Assembly (NCBI GenBank): GCA_039811865.1
Contig: JBDHZK010000113.1
Coordinates: 1 to 8,853, forward strand
From: JBDHZK01 sp039811865
GTDB lineage: Bacteria > Actinomycetota > Actinomycetes > Propionibacteriales > Propionibacteriaceae
Reading direction: 5' to 3'
Length of the DNA: 8,853 nt
Shown: piece by piece, positions 1-6,978 of the stretch
How the letters are laid out: each line of letters starts with the position of its first letter
Numbering within the stretch: position 1 is the first letter of the stretch
The notes under the pieces: generated by a model
Databases searched by the model: none
Seen by the model: the letters and a program-made list of their open reading frames with translations, nothing else
What the model was told of the DNA's origin: nothing
Program-made: the position numbers and the translations under genes

Positions 1-1071
1 CTTGACGTGGTAGACGCGAGCCGACCTGGCGGGCGTCCAATGGGAGATGTAAGTCGGGATGTACTCGGCCTTGCTCACCGTGTACTTGCCGTCCGAACCC
101 TGCGTGAACGTGAAGCGCGCGGTGACCCCCTCGTAGGTGCGCGGCAGGTTCGTCTTGTGCTGGGCGATCAGGTTCCCCAGCCCGTAGGCGACCCATTTGC
201 CGTTGATCTTGGTCCACGGCTGCACCACATGCACGTGATGCCCGTAGACCAGGTCGACGTAAGCCGACGCCGTCAGTTTCTTCGCCACCTCGACCTGCTG
301 GTCGTTGGGGGTGGAGTCGTACTCCTCGCCGCCGTGCATCGCCGCCAAGACGATGTCCGCGCCGGCGTCCTTGGCCGCCTTGGCCCGGGCGATCATGTCG
401 TCGGCATCGAGCATCGCCACCGACCACTGTTTGCCTTGCGGCAAGGGGATGTCGTTGGTGCCATAGGTTCCCGAAACGAGCGCGATCCTCACCCCGGCCG
501 CGGTGGTGTAGATCATCGGCGTGTTGCGCTCGGCGGGGGACCTGAAGGTGCCCGTGTGCAAGACCTTGGCCGCGTCCAGTGTGTCCAGCGTGCGCTTCAA
601 CCCGGCGAATCCGTGGTCGATGCTGTGGTTGGACGACGTGGTGCAGGCGTCCCAGCCGGCGGCGGCGATCGCCTTCCCGATGGCCGGCGGAGCCGAGAAC
701 TCGGGGTAGCCGAGGTAGGGCCCACCTGGTGCCGCGAACGGCACTTCCTCGTGGCAGATCGCGAAGTCGGCGCCGGCGAAGACCGGCCGCATCCCGGCGA
801 AGAGCGGGGCGAAGTCGAACTCGGTGCCGGTGTGGTTGCGCACGGCGTCGGCGGCCGGACCGGTCCACAGGGTGTCGTGCCAAAGGAGGTCGCCGCTCAT
901 CGTCACCGTCGCGCTGCGCGGCGCCTCGTGCGCGGGCGTGGCCGAGGCGCCGCTCGACGTCGTGGGCGACTGGCCCGGCCGTCCGGCGTCGCCCGGCGTC
1001 GACACCGGTGCTCGGCCGCAGCCGGCCAACAGCGCCAACCCGAGGACCATGGTCATCAGTCGTCGTTTCAT
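1..1071 (-). CDS. CapA-family lipoprotein (PGA_cap metallophosphatase-like), active-site-intact copy, 3' end cut by window edge
   Basis: Exported lipoprotein of the CapA/PgsA (PGA_cap, PF09587) family, a calcineurin-like metallophosphoesterase fold best known from poly-gamma-glutamate capsule synthesis. 357 residues are visible; the C-terminus lies beyond base 1. The N-terminus is basic and hydrophobic and ends in a lipobox (LLAGC, lipidated Cys18), followed by a Ser/Thr/Pro/Ala-rich tether to about residue 52. Family residues are present in order: G60-D61, E108 in CHEE, SNH (N148, H149) then D152, H246 in MHGGEE, GHHVH (H279, H281), and GN at 299-300. Cys106 and Cys143 are the only other cysteines. 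The ATG at 1071 is preferred because AGGAG lies 5 bases upstream; the adjacent ATG at 1074 leaves only 2. It follows its paralogue by about 30 bases. No capB, capC or capE gene is visible, so a role in polyglutamate is not shown and the substrate is unknown. Confidence 0.9.
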   Translation of the reverse strand, partial: MKRRLMTMVLGLALLAGCGRAPVSTPGDAGRPGQSPTTSSGASATPAHEAPRSATVTMSGDLLWHDTLWTGPAADAVRNHTGTEFDFAPLFAGMRPVFAGADFAICHEEVPFAAPGGPYLGYPEFSAPPAIGKAIAAAGWDACTTSSNHSIDHGFAGLKRTLDTLDAAKVLHTGTFRSPAERNTPMIYTTAAGVRIALVSGTYGTNDIPLPQGKQWSVAMLDADDMIARAKAAKDAGADIVLAAMHGGEEYDSTPNDQQVEVAKKLTASAYVDLVYGHHVHVVQPWTKINGKWVAYGLGNLIAQHKTNLPRTYEGVTARFTFTQGSDGKYTVSKAEYIPTYISHWTPARSARVYHVK

Positions 1072-1076
1072 CATGG

Positions 1077-1081
1077 CTCCT
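1077..1081 (-). promoter_or_regulatory. Ribosome binding site of the downstream CapA gene
   Basis: AGGAG read on the minus strand. It lies 5 bases before the ATG at 1071 and 2 bases before the ATG at 1074. The spacing therefore favours the second of the two adjacent ATG codons as the start. Confidence 0.6.
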
Positions 1082-1103
1082 GCCTGCCGTCGCGCTACTC
1101 GCC

Positions 1104-2309
1104 TCAGGACTCGAAGAGTCCCTGCGCGCCTAGTTCGTGCACCGCCTTGCGCGTCCGTTCGACGGCGGATTTCAACCGCCACTGGTCGCCCACGCCGGCG
1201 TTGAGCGAGGCGAGAATGGGCAGCACCCTTGGCGCCGCGCCGGGCGAATAGTTGGTGGTCAACGTCGGGATGTACTCGGCCTTGCTCACCTGGTAACCGC
1301 CCTCAACGCGCGGGGTGAACGTGAACCGTGCGATCACCCCTTCGAAGCCTGCGGGCTGCGAGCGGGCCGGCTGGGCAGCCAGGTTGCCCAGTCCGTAGGC
1401 GACCCACTTGCCGTTGATCTGCTCCCACGGCTGGACGACCTGAGCGCCGAAGCCGTAGACGAGGTCGATGTAGGGCGAGTTCGCCAGCTTCGCCGCGACG
1501 GTTTTTTGTTGCTCGGTCGGCAAAGAGACGGTGTCGTCGCCCGCGTGCATCGCCGCGAGGACGATCTGAGCGCCCGCCTGCCGGGCGGCCTTCGCCCGGG
1601 CGATCAGGTCGTTGGCGTCCAGCATCGCCACCGAGTAGTCGCGGCCCTTGGCGAGCGCGGACCCGGTGGTGGCCGTGGCCGACACCACCGCCACCTTCAC
1701 CCCCCGCGCGTTCAGGATCAGCGGGCGGCGCCGGTCTGCGGCCGAAGCGAACGTCCCCGTGGTCTTGATTCCCACGGCCCGAAAGGTGTCGAGGGTCCTG
1801 GTGATCCCGCCGTAACCGGCGTCGTTGGCATGGTCCGAGCCGGTCGTGCACGCCTCGAAGCCGGTCTCGGCCAGGGCGCTGGCGATCAACGGCGGCACCG
1901 AGTACGTCGGGAAGCCCTTGTAAGGACCGCCGTTGGGCGCAAAGGGGACGTCCTGCTGGCAGACCGAAAGGTCGGCGCCGGAGACGATCGGTTTGATGGG
2001 GCTCAGTGTGGGTGCGAAGTCGAACTCCTTGCCCGACGTGCCCGCGTCCAGCTTGGCACCGAGCCACAACTGCTCTTGCCAAAGCAGCGATCCGGAGACC
2101 GTCAGCGTGATGCCGCCGGCCGGGAGCGACGCCGAACCGGACGTAGTGGACGCCGGGGTCGCCGAACCCGAACCGCTCGCAGCTGGGGTTGGCGCGATCG
2201 TCTTGATATTCGTCGGGCTGTTCTCGGCCGGCGTCACCGAGACGGTCGCCTGGGCACAGCCGGTCAACATCACCAAGCAACCGGCGAGGGCGGCCAAGGC
2301 TTTGCGCAT
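1104..2309 (-). CDS. CapA-family lipoprotein paralogue with degenerate active site (probable pseudoenzyme)
   Basis: A 401-aa exported lipoprotein that aligns along its length with the next gene downstream, so the two are tandem paralogues. Signal peptide with lipobox LTGC (Cys18), then a Ser/Thr/Ala/Gly/Pro tether to about residue 65, then the CapA-like domain. Many structural stretches are shared (EFDFAP, VAML-A-D, GKWVAYGLGN, VSKAEYIPT), but most catalytic positions differ: the first Asp is Ser74 (SGSLLW), CHEE is CQQD (118-120), SNH is SDH (Asp159), GHHVH is GFGAQ (287-290), and HGGEE is HAGDD. H160, D163 and H255 remain. Cys117 and Cys154 match the cysteine pair of the paralogue. The frame is intact, so it is not a decaying gene in the usual sense. 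It is more likely a non-catalytic binding or partner protein (inference). ATG 2309 is chosen because the signal peptide starts there; the frame stays open upstream to 2927 but overlaps the acetyltransferase gene. The RBS is weak (GGATGG, 4 bases upstream). Confidence 0.9.
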   Translation of the reverse strand: MRKALAALAGCLVMLTGCAQATVSVTPAENSPTNIKTIAPTPAASGSGSATPASTTSGSASLPAGGITLTVSGSLLWQEQLWLGAKLDAGTSGKEFDFAPTLSPIKPIVSGADLSVCQQDVPFAPNGGPYKGFPTYSVPPLIASALAETGFEACTTGSDHANDAGYGGITRTLDTFRAVGIKTTGTFASAADRRRPLILNARGVKVAVVSATATTGSALAKGRDYSVAMLDANDLIARAKAARQAGAQIVLAAMHAGDDTVSLPTEQQKTVAAKLANSPYIDLVYGFGAQVVQPWEQINGKWVAYGLGNLAAQPARSQPAGFEGVIARFTFTPRVEGGYQVSKAEYIPTLTTNYSPGAAPRVLPILASLNAGVGDQWRLKSAVERTRKAVHELGAQGLFES

Positions 2310-2350
2310 GTTTCCATCCAGGGTTGAGCGGCGCGGTTTCGGGGGTGCCG

Positions 2351-3187
2351 CTAGTACAGGATTGTCGCAAACATGCCAACTTCGGCGAAGCCGACGCGGC
2401 GGTAGAGCGCTCGGGCCGCGAGGTTGTAGTCGTTGACGTACAACGACACCGTCGGGTATCGCTGCAGGATCAGCCGAGTCACCGCCGCCATCGCGGGCCC
2501 GCTCAGCCTCCTGCCGCGCAGTTCGGGAGCGAGCCACACGCCCTGCACCTGCGCGATCGTCCGGGTGGCCGCCCCGACGTCCGCCTTGAACAGCACCCGG
2601 CCGTCCTCCACGATGCCGAACGCATGCCCGGTGTCGATCAGCCGGCGAACGTAGTGCTCGTAGCCGCGCGACCCGGGAGGGACCGGCGAGTTCCCCACCT
2701 CTTCGACGTACATCTTCACCGCGGCCGCGAAGTACGGTTCGAAATCGGCCGGCTGCATGACCCGGACGCGTGGGTCCGAAGCCATGTCGTCCACCACGTG
2801 GCGAGTGGCCATCAGCGGCTGTCGCGGACGGCGCTCGCGCACGTTGCCCCAGGACGACCCGTACCGGCGCGACAGTTCCTCCCAAAGCGGCAACACCTGC
2901 GTCGCCGGACCCATGATCGAAGAGCAACCCCGGAAGCCCCCGATCCGCTCGGCGAAGGCGGCCAAGGCGGCACCGTCGGCGTCAACGGGCACGAGGTTCG
3001 ATCCGGCGTGGCACATCGACAGCAAGCGTCCGTACCGCTCATACCCCCAGATCTCGCACCCAAGCAAATACGGGTCGAGACCGCAGCTACGTATTCGGGA
3101 GGCGACGAAGACGTTGTCGACAGGGTGCTGCTGCAACAACTCGATGACGGCGTCGAGGTCGTCGGTGCCCAGCGCACGCACGCTCAT
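2351..3187 (-). CDS. GNAT-family N-acetyltransferase with N-terminal DUF4081 domain (Rv2867c-like)
   Basis: A 278-aa cytoplasmic protein of the two-part family represented by Rv2867c in M. tuberculosis: an N-terminal DUF4081 region (about 1-130) and a C-terminal GNAT fold (about 140-278). The acetyl-CoA binding segment is visible around residues 215-236 (QGVWLAPELRGRRLSG), followed by the late GNAT motif NDYNLAARALYRRVGF (252-267). The acceptor substrate of this family is not known to me. The Gly usually found fourth in the R-G-x-G pyrophosphate loop is Arg227 here. Start ATG 3187 has AGGG 7 bases upstream and lies 16 bases after the ispG stop. A longer reading from 3235 would overlap ispG and add an Arg-rich tail. 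The same gene order after ispG in mycobacteria supports co-transcription. Confidence 0.88.
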   Translation of the reverse strand: MSVRALGTDDLDAVIELLQQHPVDNVFVASRIRSCGLDPYLLGCEIWGYERYGRLLSMCHAGSNLVPVDADGAALAAFAERIGGFRGCSSIMGPATQVLPLWEELSRRYGSSWGNVRERRPRQPLMATRHVVDDMASDPRVRVMQPADFEPYFAAAVKMYVEEVGNSPVPPGSRGYEHYVRRLIDTGHAFGIVEDGRVLFKADVGAATRTIAQVQGVWLAPELRGRRLSGPAMAAVTRLILQRYPTVSLYVNDYNLAARALYRRVGFAEVGMFATILY

Positions 3188-3203
3188 GGAGGTGCCCTGC
3201 GCC

Positions 3204-4349
3204 CTAGTGCACGGTGACCTGCGGCGCGGCGCCAACGGCGTCGGATTGCGCCGCGAGCCGGTTGGCTTCGGCGATCAGCGTCTCCACGATCTGGTCCTCG
3301 GGGACGGTCTTGATCACCTCGCCCTTGACGAAGATCTGTCCCTTGCCGTTGCCGGAGGCGACGCCGAGGTCGGCTTCTCGGGCCTCGCCCGGGCCGTTCA
3401 CGACACAGCCCATCACGGCCACGCGCAGCGGCACCTCCATCCCCTCCAGTCCCTTGGTCACCTCTTCGGCCAGGGTGTAGACGTCCACCTGCGCACGTCC
3501 GCACGAGGGGCACGAAACGATCTCCAGGTGGCGCGGCCGCAGGTTCAGCGACTCCAGGATCTTGATGCCGACCTTGACCTCCTCGGCCGGCGGCGCGGAC
3601 AGCGAGACTCGGATCGTGTCACCGATCCCCTGGGCAAGCAGTGCGCCGAACGCTACCGCCGACTTGATCGTCCCCTGGAACGCCGGCCCGGCCTCCGTGA
3701 CACCGAGGTGCAGCGGATAGTCGCACTGCTCGCTTAGCTGCTCGTAGGCGCGGACCATCACGACGGGGTCGTGGTGCTTGACCGAGATCTTGAAGTCTCG
3801 GAAGCCATGCTCTTCGAACAGGCTCGCCTCCCAAAGGGCGGACGCGACCAGCGCCTCCGGGGTGGCCGAGCCGTACTTGTCCATGATCCGCTTGTCGAGG
3901 GAGCCGGCGTTGACGCCGATGCGGATGGAGACGCCGGCATCGGCGGCCGCCTTCGCGATCTCCTTCACTTGGTCGTCGAAGGCCCGAATGTTGCCGGGGT
4001 TGACCCGGACGGCGGCGCAACCGGCGTCGATCGCGGCGAAGACGTAGCGCGGTTGAAAGTGAATGTCCGCGATCACCGGGATCTGGCTCTTCTTGGCGAT
4101 GATGTGCAGGACGTCCGCGTCGTCCTGACTGGGGACGGCCACGCGGACTATGTCGCAGCCGGTCGCCGTGAGTTCGGCGATCTGTTGCAGCGTGGCGTTG
4201 ATGTCGGTGGTCTTGGTCGTCGTCATCGACTGGACCGAGATCGGGGCATCCCCACCCACGAACACCTTGCCCACCTTCACCTTGCGGGTCACGCGGCGCG
4301 GCGCCAGCGTGGGCGGCGGTAGCGGCGGCATCCCCAGGTTGATGGTCAT
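3204..4349 (-). CDS. ispG: 4-hydroxy-3-methylbut-2-en-1-yl diphosphate synthase (flavodoxin/ferredoxin-dependent)
   Basis: IspG (GcpE), a cytoplasmic [4Fe-4S] enzyme that reductively opens 2-C-methyl-D-erythritol 2,4-cyclodiphosphate to HMBPP, the penultimate step of the MEP pathway. At 381 aa it has the usual length of the bacterial short form: a TIM barrel (about 20-260) followed by the C-terminal ferredoxin-like cluster domain. Cluster ligands are visible as C280 and C283 in SCPSCGR, C315 in GCVVNGPGEA, and E322 as the fourth ligand. Barrel motifs such as SVQSMTTT (38-45), PVIADIHFQPR (91-101) and VRVNPGN (114-120) are intact. ATG 4349 has GAAAGG 6 bases upstream. The gene begins 41 bases after the rip1 stop and ends 16 bases before the acetyltransferase start. 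Nothing looks abnormal. Confidence 0.98.
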   Translation of the reverse strand: MTINLGMPPLPPPTLAPRRVTRKVKVGKVFVGGDAPISVQSMTTTKTTDINATLQQIAELTATGCDIVRVAVPSQDDADVLHIIAKKSQIPVIADIHFQPRYVFAAIDAGCAAVRVNPGNIRAFDDQVKEIAKAAADAGVSIRIGVNAGSLDKRIMDKYGSATPEALVASALWEASLFEEHGFRDFKISVKHHDPVVMVRAYEQLSEQCDYPLHLGVTEAGPAFQGTIKSAVAFGALLAQGIGDTIRVSLSAPPAEEVKVGIKILESLNLRPRHLEIVSCPSCGRAQVDVYTLAEEVTKGLEGMEVPLRVAVMGCVVNGPGEAREADLGVASGNGKGQIFVKGEVIKTVPEDQIVETLIAEANRLAAQSDAVGAAPQVTVH

Positions 4350-4355
4350 CTAAGG

Positions 4356-4361
4356 CCTTTC
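4356..4361 (-). promoter_or_regulatory. Ribosome binding site of ispG
   Basis: GAAAGG read on the minus strand, 6 bases before the ATG at 4349. It supports that start codon. Confidence 0.55.
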
Positions 4362-4390
4362 GGATCGAAGCGGGGCGGTTGGAACGGGTT

Positions 4391-5692
4391 TCAGAAGAGT
4401 CGCAGCGGAGACACGATGTCGGCGATGATCAGCACGGCGCCTGACAGCAGGATAAAGGCCCCGACGCCGTACGCGACCGGGAGCATCTTGGCGGTGTCGA
4501 CCACTCCCGGATCGGGACGGCGCAACAGCCTGGCGAGCCCGCGGCGCGCCCCTTCGTAAAGGGCGCCGGCGATGTGACCGCCGTCCAGTGGCAGCAGCGG
4601 CACGAAGTTGAACAGGGCCACGAAAAGGTTGACCGCTCCCAGCAACGTGGCGAACAGCACGAGCTTGTCCTCCACCGCGAGGTTGGACTTCGCAACGTCG
4701 CCCGCGGTCACGCTCGCCCCGATGATGCTCATGGGCCCGTAAACGTCTCGGGGCTTGCCTTGGATCATGTCGGCGGCCACGTTGTAGACCTTCACCGGGA
4801 ACTGGGCCAAGGCGACCATGCTGGCCGCGCTCATGTCCCACATGTCGCCCACGACCTCGACGGGGCCGCCCTTGACCAGCGCGTACTGCGGCGAAACCCC
4901 TAGCCAACCGGCTGGGATCCGCTTGCCCGGATCCCACTTGTCCGCCACGCCGGTGATCAGGGTGTGCACGGGCACCAGGTCGACGCGCTGGCCGGTGCGT
5001 TGCACGACGATGCGTGCCTCGCGATCGCCGTTGGCCCGGATCAACTCGCCGAGTTGGGGCCAACTCCTGATCTCGACCCCGTTGAACGACACCACCTTGT
5101 CGCCCACCTTCAGGCCCGCCGCGTAGGCGGGGGTGGGGTTCTTCGGTTCTCCGGGCGGGCAGGTGCGGTCGGTGGCGTCCGCCCGGATCACACAGGTCTG
5201 CACCACCGCGACGGTGGTCTGCGGCCGGTAGTTGCCGTGGATGCCGGCGATTCCCCAAAAGATGAAGAACGCCAACAAGATGTTCATCATGGGCCCACCG
5301 GCCATCACGATGAGCTTTTGCCAAGTCTTCTTCTGATAGAACAGCCGCCCGTCGTCCTCGGGTCGGATGTCGGCCCATTCGGCCTCGCGGGCCCCGTCGG
5401 CGAGGCGCTGGATCCGGCTGCCGAGAGTCCCCCGAAACGGCTTGATGTCCTGGCGCCCGGGGTACATCCCCAGCAGCCGGACGTAGCCGCCCAACGGGAT
5501 CCACTTGATGCCGTACTCGGTTTCGCCGCGCTTGGTCGACCACAGCGTTGGGCCGAATCCGACGAAGTATTGCGGCACCCGGACGCCGAACAGCTTGGCC
5601 GGCACCATGTGCCCGACCTCGTGCAGCGCGATGGACGCGAGGATCAGCAGGAAGAACAGCACTCCCCCGCCGATTGCGATGGCCAGATCCAT
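4391..5692 (-). CDS. rip1: Site-2 (RseP/Rip1-type) intramembrane zinc metalloprotease
   Basis: M50-family membrane protease of 433 aa, orthologous by motif and gene order to Rip1 (Rv2869c) of M. tuberculosis, which cleaves anti-sigma factors inside the membrane during envelope stress signalling. The first membrane segment (about 5-30) carries HEVGH (H24, E25, H28). GFGP (45-48) and a loop follow, a second hydrophobic segment lies at about 127-150 (GGPMMN), one PDZ domain at about 186-245 (GLKVGDKVVSFNG), then a third segment at about 343-372 with the third zinc ligand D370 in PLDGGH, and a last helix at about 403-426. C167 and C178 sit in the extracytoplasmic stretch before the PDZ domain and could form a disulfide. 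The start ATG 5692 is 2 bases after the dxr stop, which suggests translational coupling; AGGGG lies 10 bases upstream, inside the end of dxr. Confidence 0.96.
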   Translation of the reverse strand: MDLAIAIGGGVLFFLLILASIALHEVGHMVPAKLFGVRVPQYFVGFGPTLWSTKRGETEYGIKWIPLGGYVRLLGMYPGRQDIKPFRGTLGSRIQRLADGAREAEWADIRPEDDGRLFYQKKTWQKLIVMAGGPMMNILLAFFIFWGIAGIHGNYRPQTTVAVVQTCVIRADATDRTCPPGEPKNPTPAYAAGLKVGDKVVSFNGVEIRSWPQLGELIRANGDREARIVVQRTGQRVDLVPVHTLITGVADKWDPGKRIPAGWLGVSPQYALVKGGPVEVVGDMWDMSAASMVALAQFPVKVYNVAADMIQGKPRDVYGPMSIIGASVTAGDVAKSNLAVEDKLVLFATLLGAVNLFVALFNFVPLLPLDGGHIAGALYEGARRGLARLLRRPDPGVVDTAKMLPVAYGVGAFILLSGAVLIIADIVSPLRLF

Positions 5693-5694
5693 GC

Positions 5695-6903
5695 TCAGCG
5701 GGCCCCTGTCTTCGCTTCGGTTATGCGTTGGGCGGCCGTTCTGGCCCAGGCGTCGGCGCCGAGGACGGCCTCAACGCTTAGATCTGGCGTGGCGACGAAC
5801 GGGCCGCCGGGCCGGGTGTGGTGCGCCACCACTTCAGCGATTGTGTCCACGATGTCCAAGAAACCGATCTGGCCGGCGCAGAACGCGTCCACGCACACTT
5901 CGTTCGCGGCGTTGTAGACCGCTGGGGCCGTCCCGCCGAGCTGTCCACACGAACGGGCTAGTTCGACGGCCGGGAACGCTTCGGAGTCGAGCGGCTCGAA
6001 CGTCCACGCGGTCGCGGCACTCCAGTCGCAGGGACGGGCAGCCTCGGCCACGCGGTCCGGCCAGGCCAGGCCGAGGGCGATCGGCAACCGCATGTCCGGT
6101 GGGGAGCACTGGGCGATCGTGGACCCGTCGATGTACTCGACCATCGAGTGGACCACCGATTGCGGGTGGACGACGACCGTCACATCGTCCAGGTCGACTC
6201 CGTAGAGCAGTGCCGCCTCCAACAGCTCCAGGCCCTTGTTGACCAGGGTCGATGAGTTGATCGTGATGACGCGGCCCATGTTCCAGGTCGGGTGCGCCAT
6301 CGCGTCCTCGGGACGCACGTCGGCGAGTTCGGCGCGACGGCGTCCTCGGAAGGGGCCACCCGAGGCGGTCAGGATCAGGCGGCGCACCTCGCCGGCGCGG
6401 CCGGCGCGCAGCGCCTGCGCGAACGCGGAGTGTTCGGAGTCGACCGCAACTATCTGGCCGGGCGCCGCAGCATCGGTGACCAGGCGCCCACCGACGACAA
6501 GAGACTCCTTGTTGGCAAGCGCAAGGGTGGTTCCCGCGGCCAGCGTCGCGAGAGTTGGTTCGAGGCCAGCGGCGCCGGTGATGCCGTTGAGGACGACATC
6601 GCAGCGGGCCGCGGCAAGCCGGGTGGCCGCCTCCGGGCGGCTGTCGATGGCCGGCTTGGGGACGTCCACCCCGGCACGTCCGGCCGCTGCCACCAGCGCC
6701 GCTTGCAACGGCTCAGCAGCGTCCGGCCGCGAGATCGCCACCGCCACGGGGTCGAACGCGACGATCTGGTCGGCCAGCAACTCCAGATTTGCCCCGCCCG
6801 CGGCGAGTCCGACCACCCGGAACTGCTCGCGCCGGCTGCCGATGACCTCCAGCGCCTGGGTTCCGATGGAGCCGGTACTGCCCAAGATCACGACGTCACG
6901 CAC
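5695..6903 (-). CDS. dxr: 1-deoxy-D-xylulose 5-phosphate reductoisomerase
   Basis: Dxr (IspC) converts 1-deoxy-D-xylulose 5-phosphate to 2-C-methyl-D-erythritol 4-phosphate with NADPH; it is the second MEP enzyme and the fosmidomycin target. With the GTG start at 6903 it has 402 aa, about the family length. The NADPH Rossmann loop GSTGSIG is at 8-14. Metal ligands are D155 and E157 (VDSEHSA) and E226 (NKGLE). The catalytic flexible loop HPTWNMG is at 204-210, with the substrate-binding segments SASGG-like TASGGPF (179-185) and NAANEV (331-336) intact. The start is uncertain. GTG 6903 has GGAG only 3 bases upstream, but it places the first residue just before the nucleotide-binding strand as in homologues. 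An in-frame GTG at 6972 would add 23 residues and begin 6 bases after the previous stop. Confidence 0.97.
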   Translation of the reverse strand: MRDVVILGSTGSIGTQALEVIGSRREQFRVVGLAAGGANLELLADQIVAFDPVAVAISRPDAAEPLQAALVAAAGRAGVDVPKPAIDSRPEAATRLAAARCDVVLNGITGAAGLEPTLATLAAGTTLALANKESLVVGGRLVTDAAAPGQIVAVDSEHSAFAQALRAGRAGEVRRLILTASGGPFRGRRRAELADVRPEDAMAHPTWNMGRVITINSSTLVNKGLELLEAALLYGVDLDDVTVVVHPQSVVHSMVEYIDGSTIAQCSPPDMRLPIALGLAWPDRVAEAARPCDWSAATAWTFEPLDSEAFPAVELARSCGQLGGTAPAVYNAANEVCVDAFCAGQIGFLDIVDTIAEVVAHHTRPGGPFVATPDLSVEAVLGADAWARTAAQRITEAKTGAR

Positions 6904-6978
6904 GCGCTCCAGTCTGGCACGACCCGCCGACACCCGATGAGCACCGTTCCCTCGCAGCCGGATCAGCGCCACGCCCGA

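Noticed and set aside
7..1251. Long open frame on the plus strand (414 codons)
   Set aside because: It lies opposite both CapA genes, has low-complexity Arg/Gly/Val-rich composition and no recognisable domain; it is a shadow typical of G+C-rich DNA.
1..2309. Poly-gamma-glutamate capsule operon
   Set aside because: Only CapA-type domains are present; no CapB ligase, CapC membrane protein or CapE is visible, and CapA-like proteins occur widely outside capsule loci.
1137..2327. Plus-strand open frame of 396 codons
   Set aside because: Antisense to the well-supported CapA paralogue, with no motifs and no plausible ribosome site context.
2310..2350. Promoter or terminator in the 41-base gap before the CapA pair
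   Set aside because: No convincing -35/-10 pair and no stem followed by a T-run could be seen on the minus strand.
2310..2927. N-terminal extension of the upstream CapA-like protein to a 607-codon reading
   Set aside because: The extension overlaps the acetyltransferase gene, and a normal lipoprotein signal peptide starts at ATG 2309.
3188..3235. Earlier start for the acetyltransferase
   Set aside because: It would overlap the ispG end and add Arg-rich residues; ATG 3187 has an acceptable ribosome binding site.
4352..4359. 8-bp palindrome AAGGCCTT next to the ispG ribosome binding site
   Set aside because: Too short and without a second copy or flanking structure; expected by chance.
4350..5543. 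Minus-strand open frame of 397 codons overlapping rip1
   Set aside because: Shifted frame of rip1; an Arg/Gly-rich product without membrane segments or motifs.
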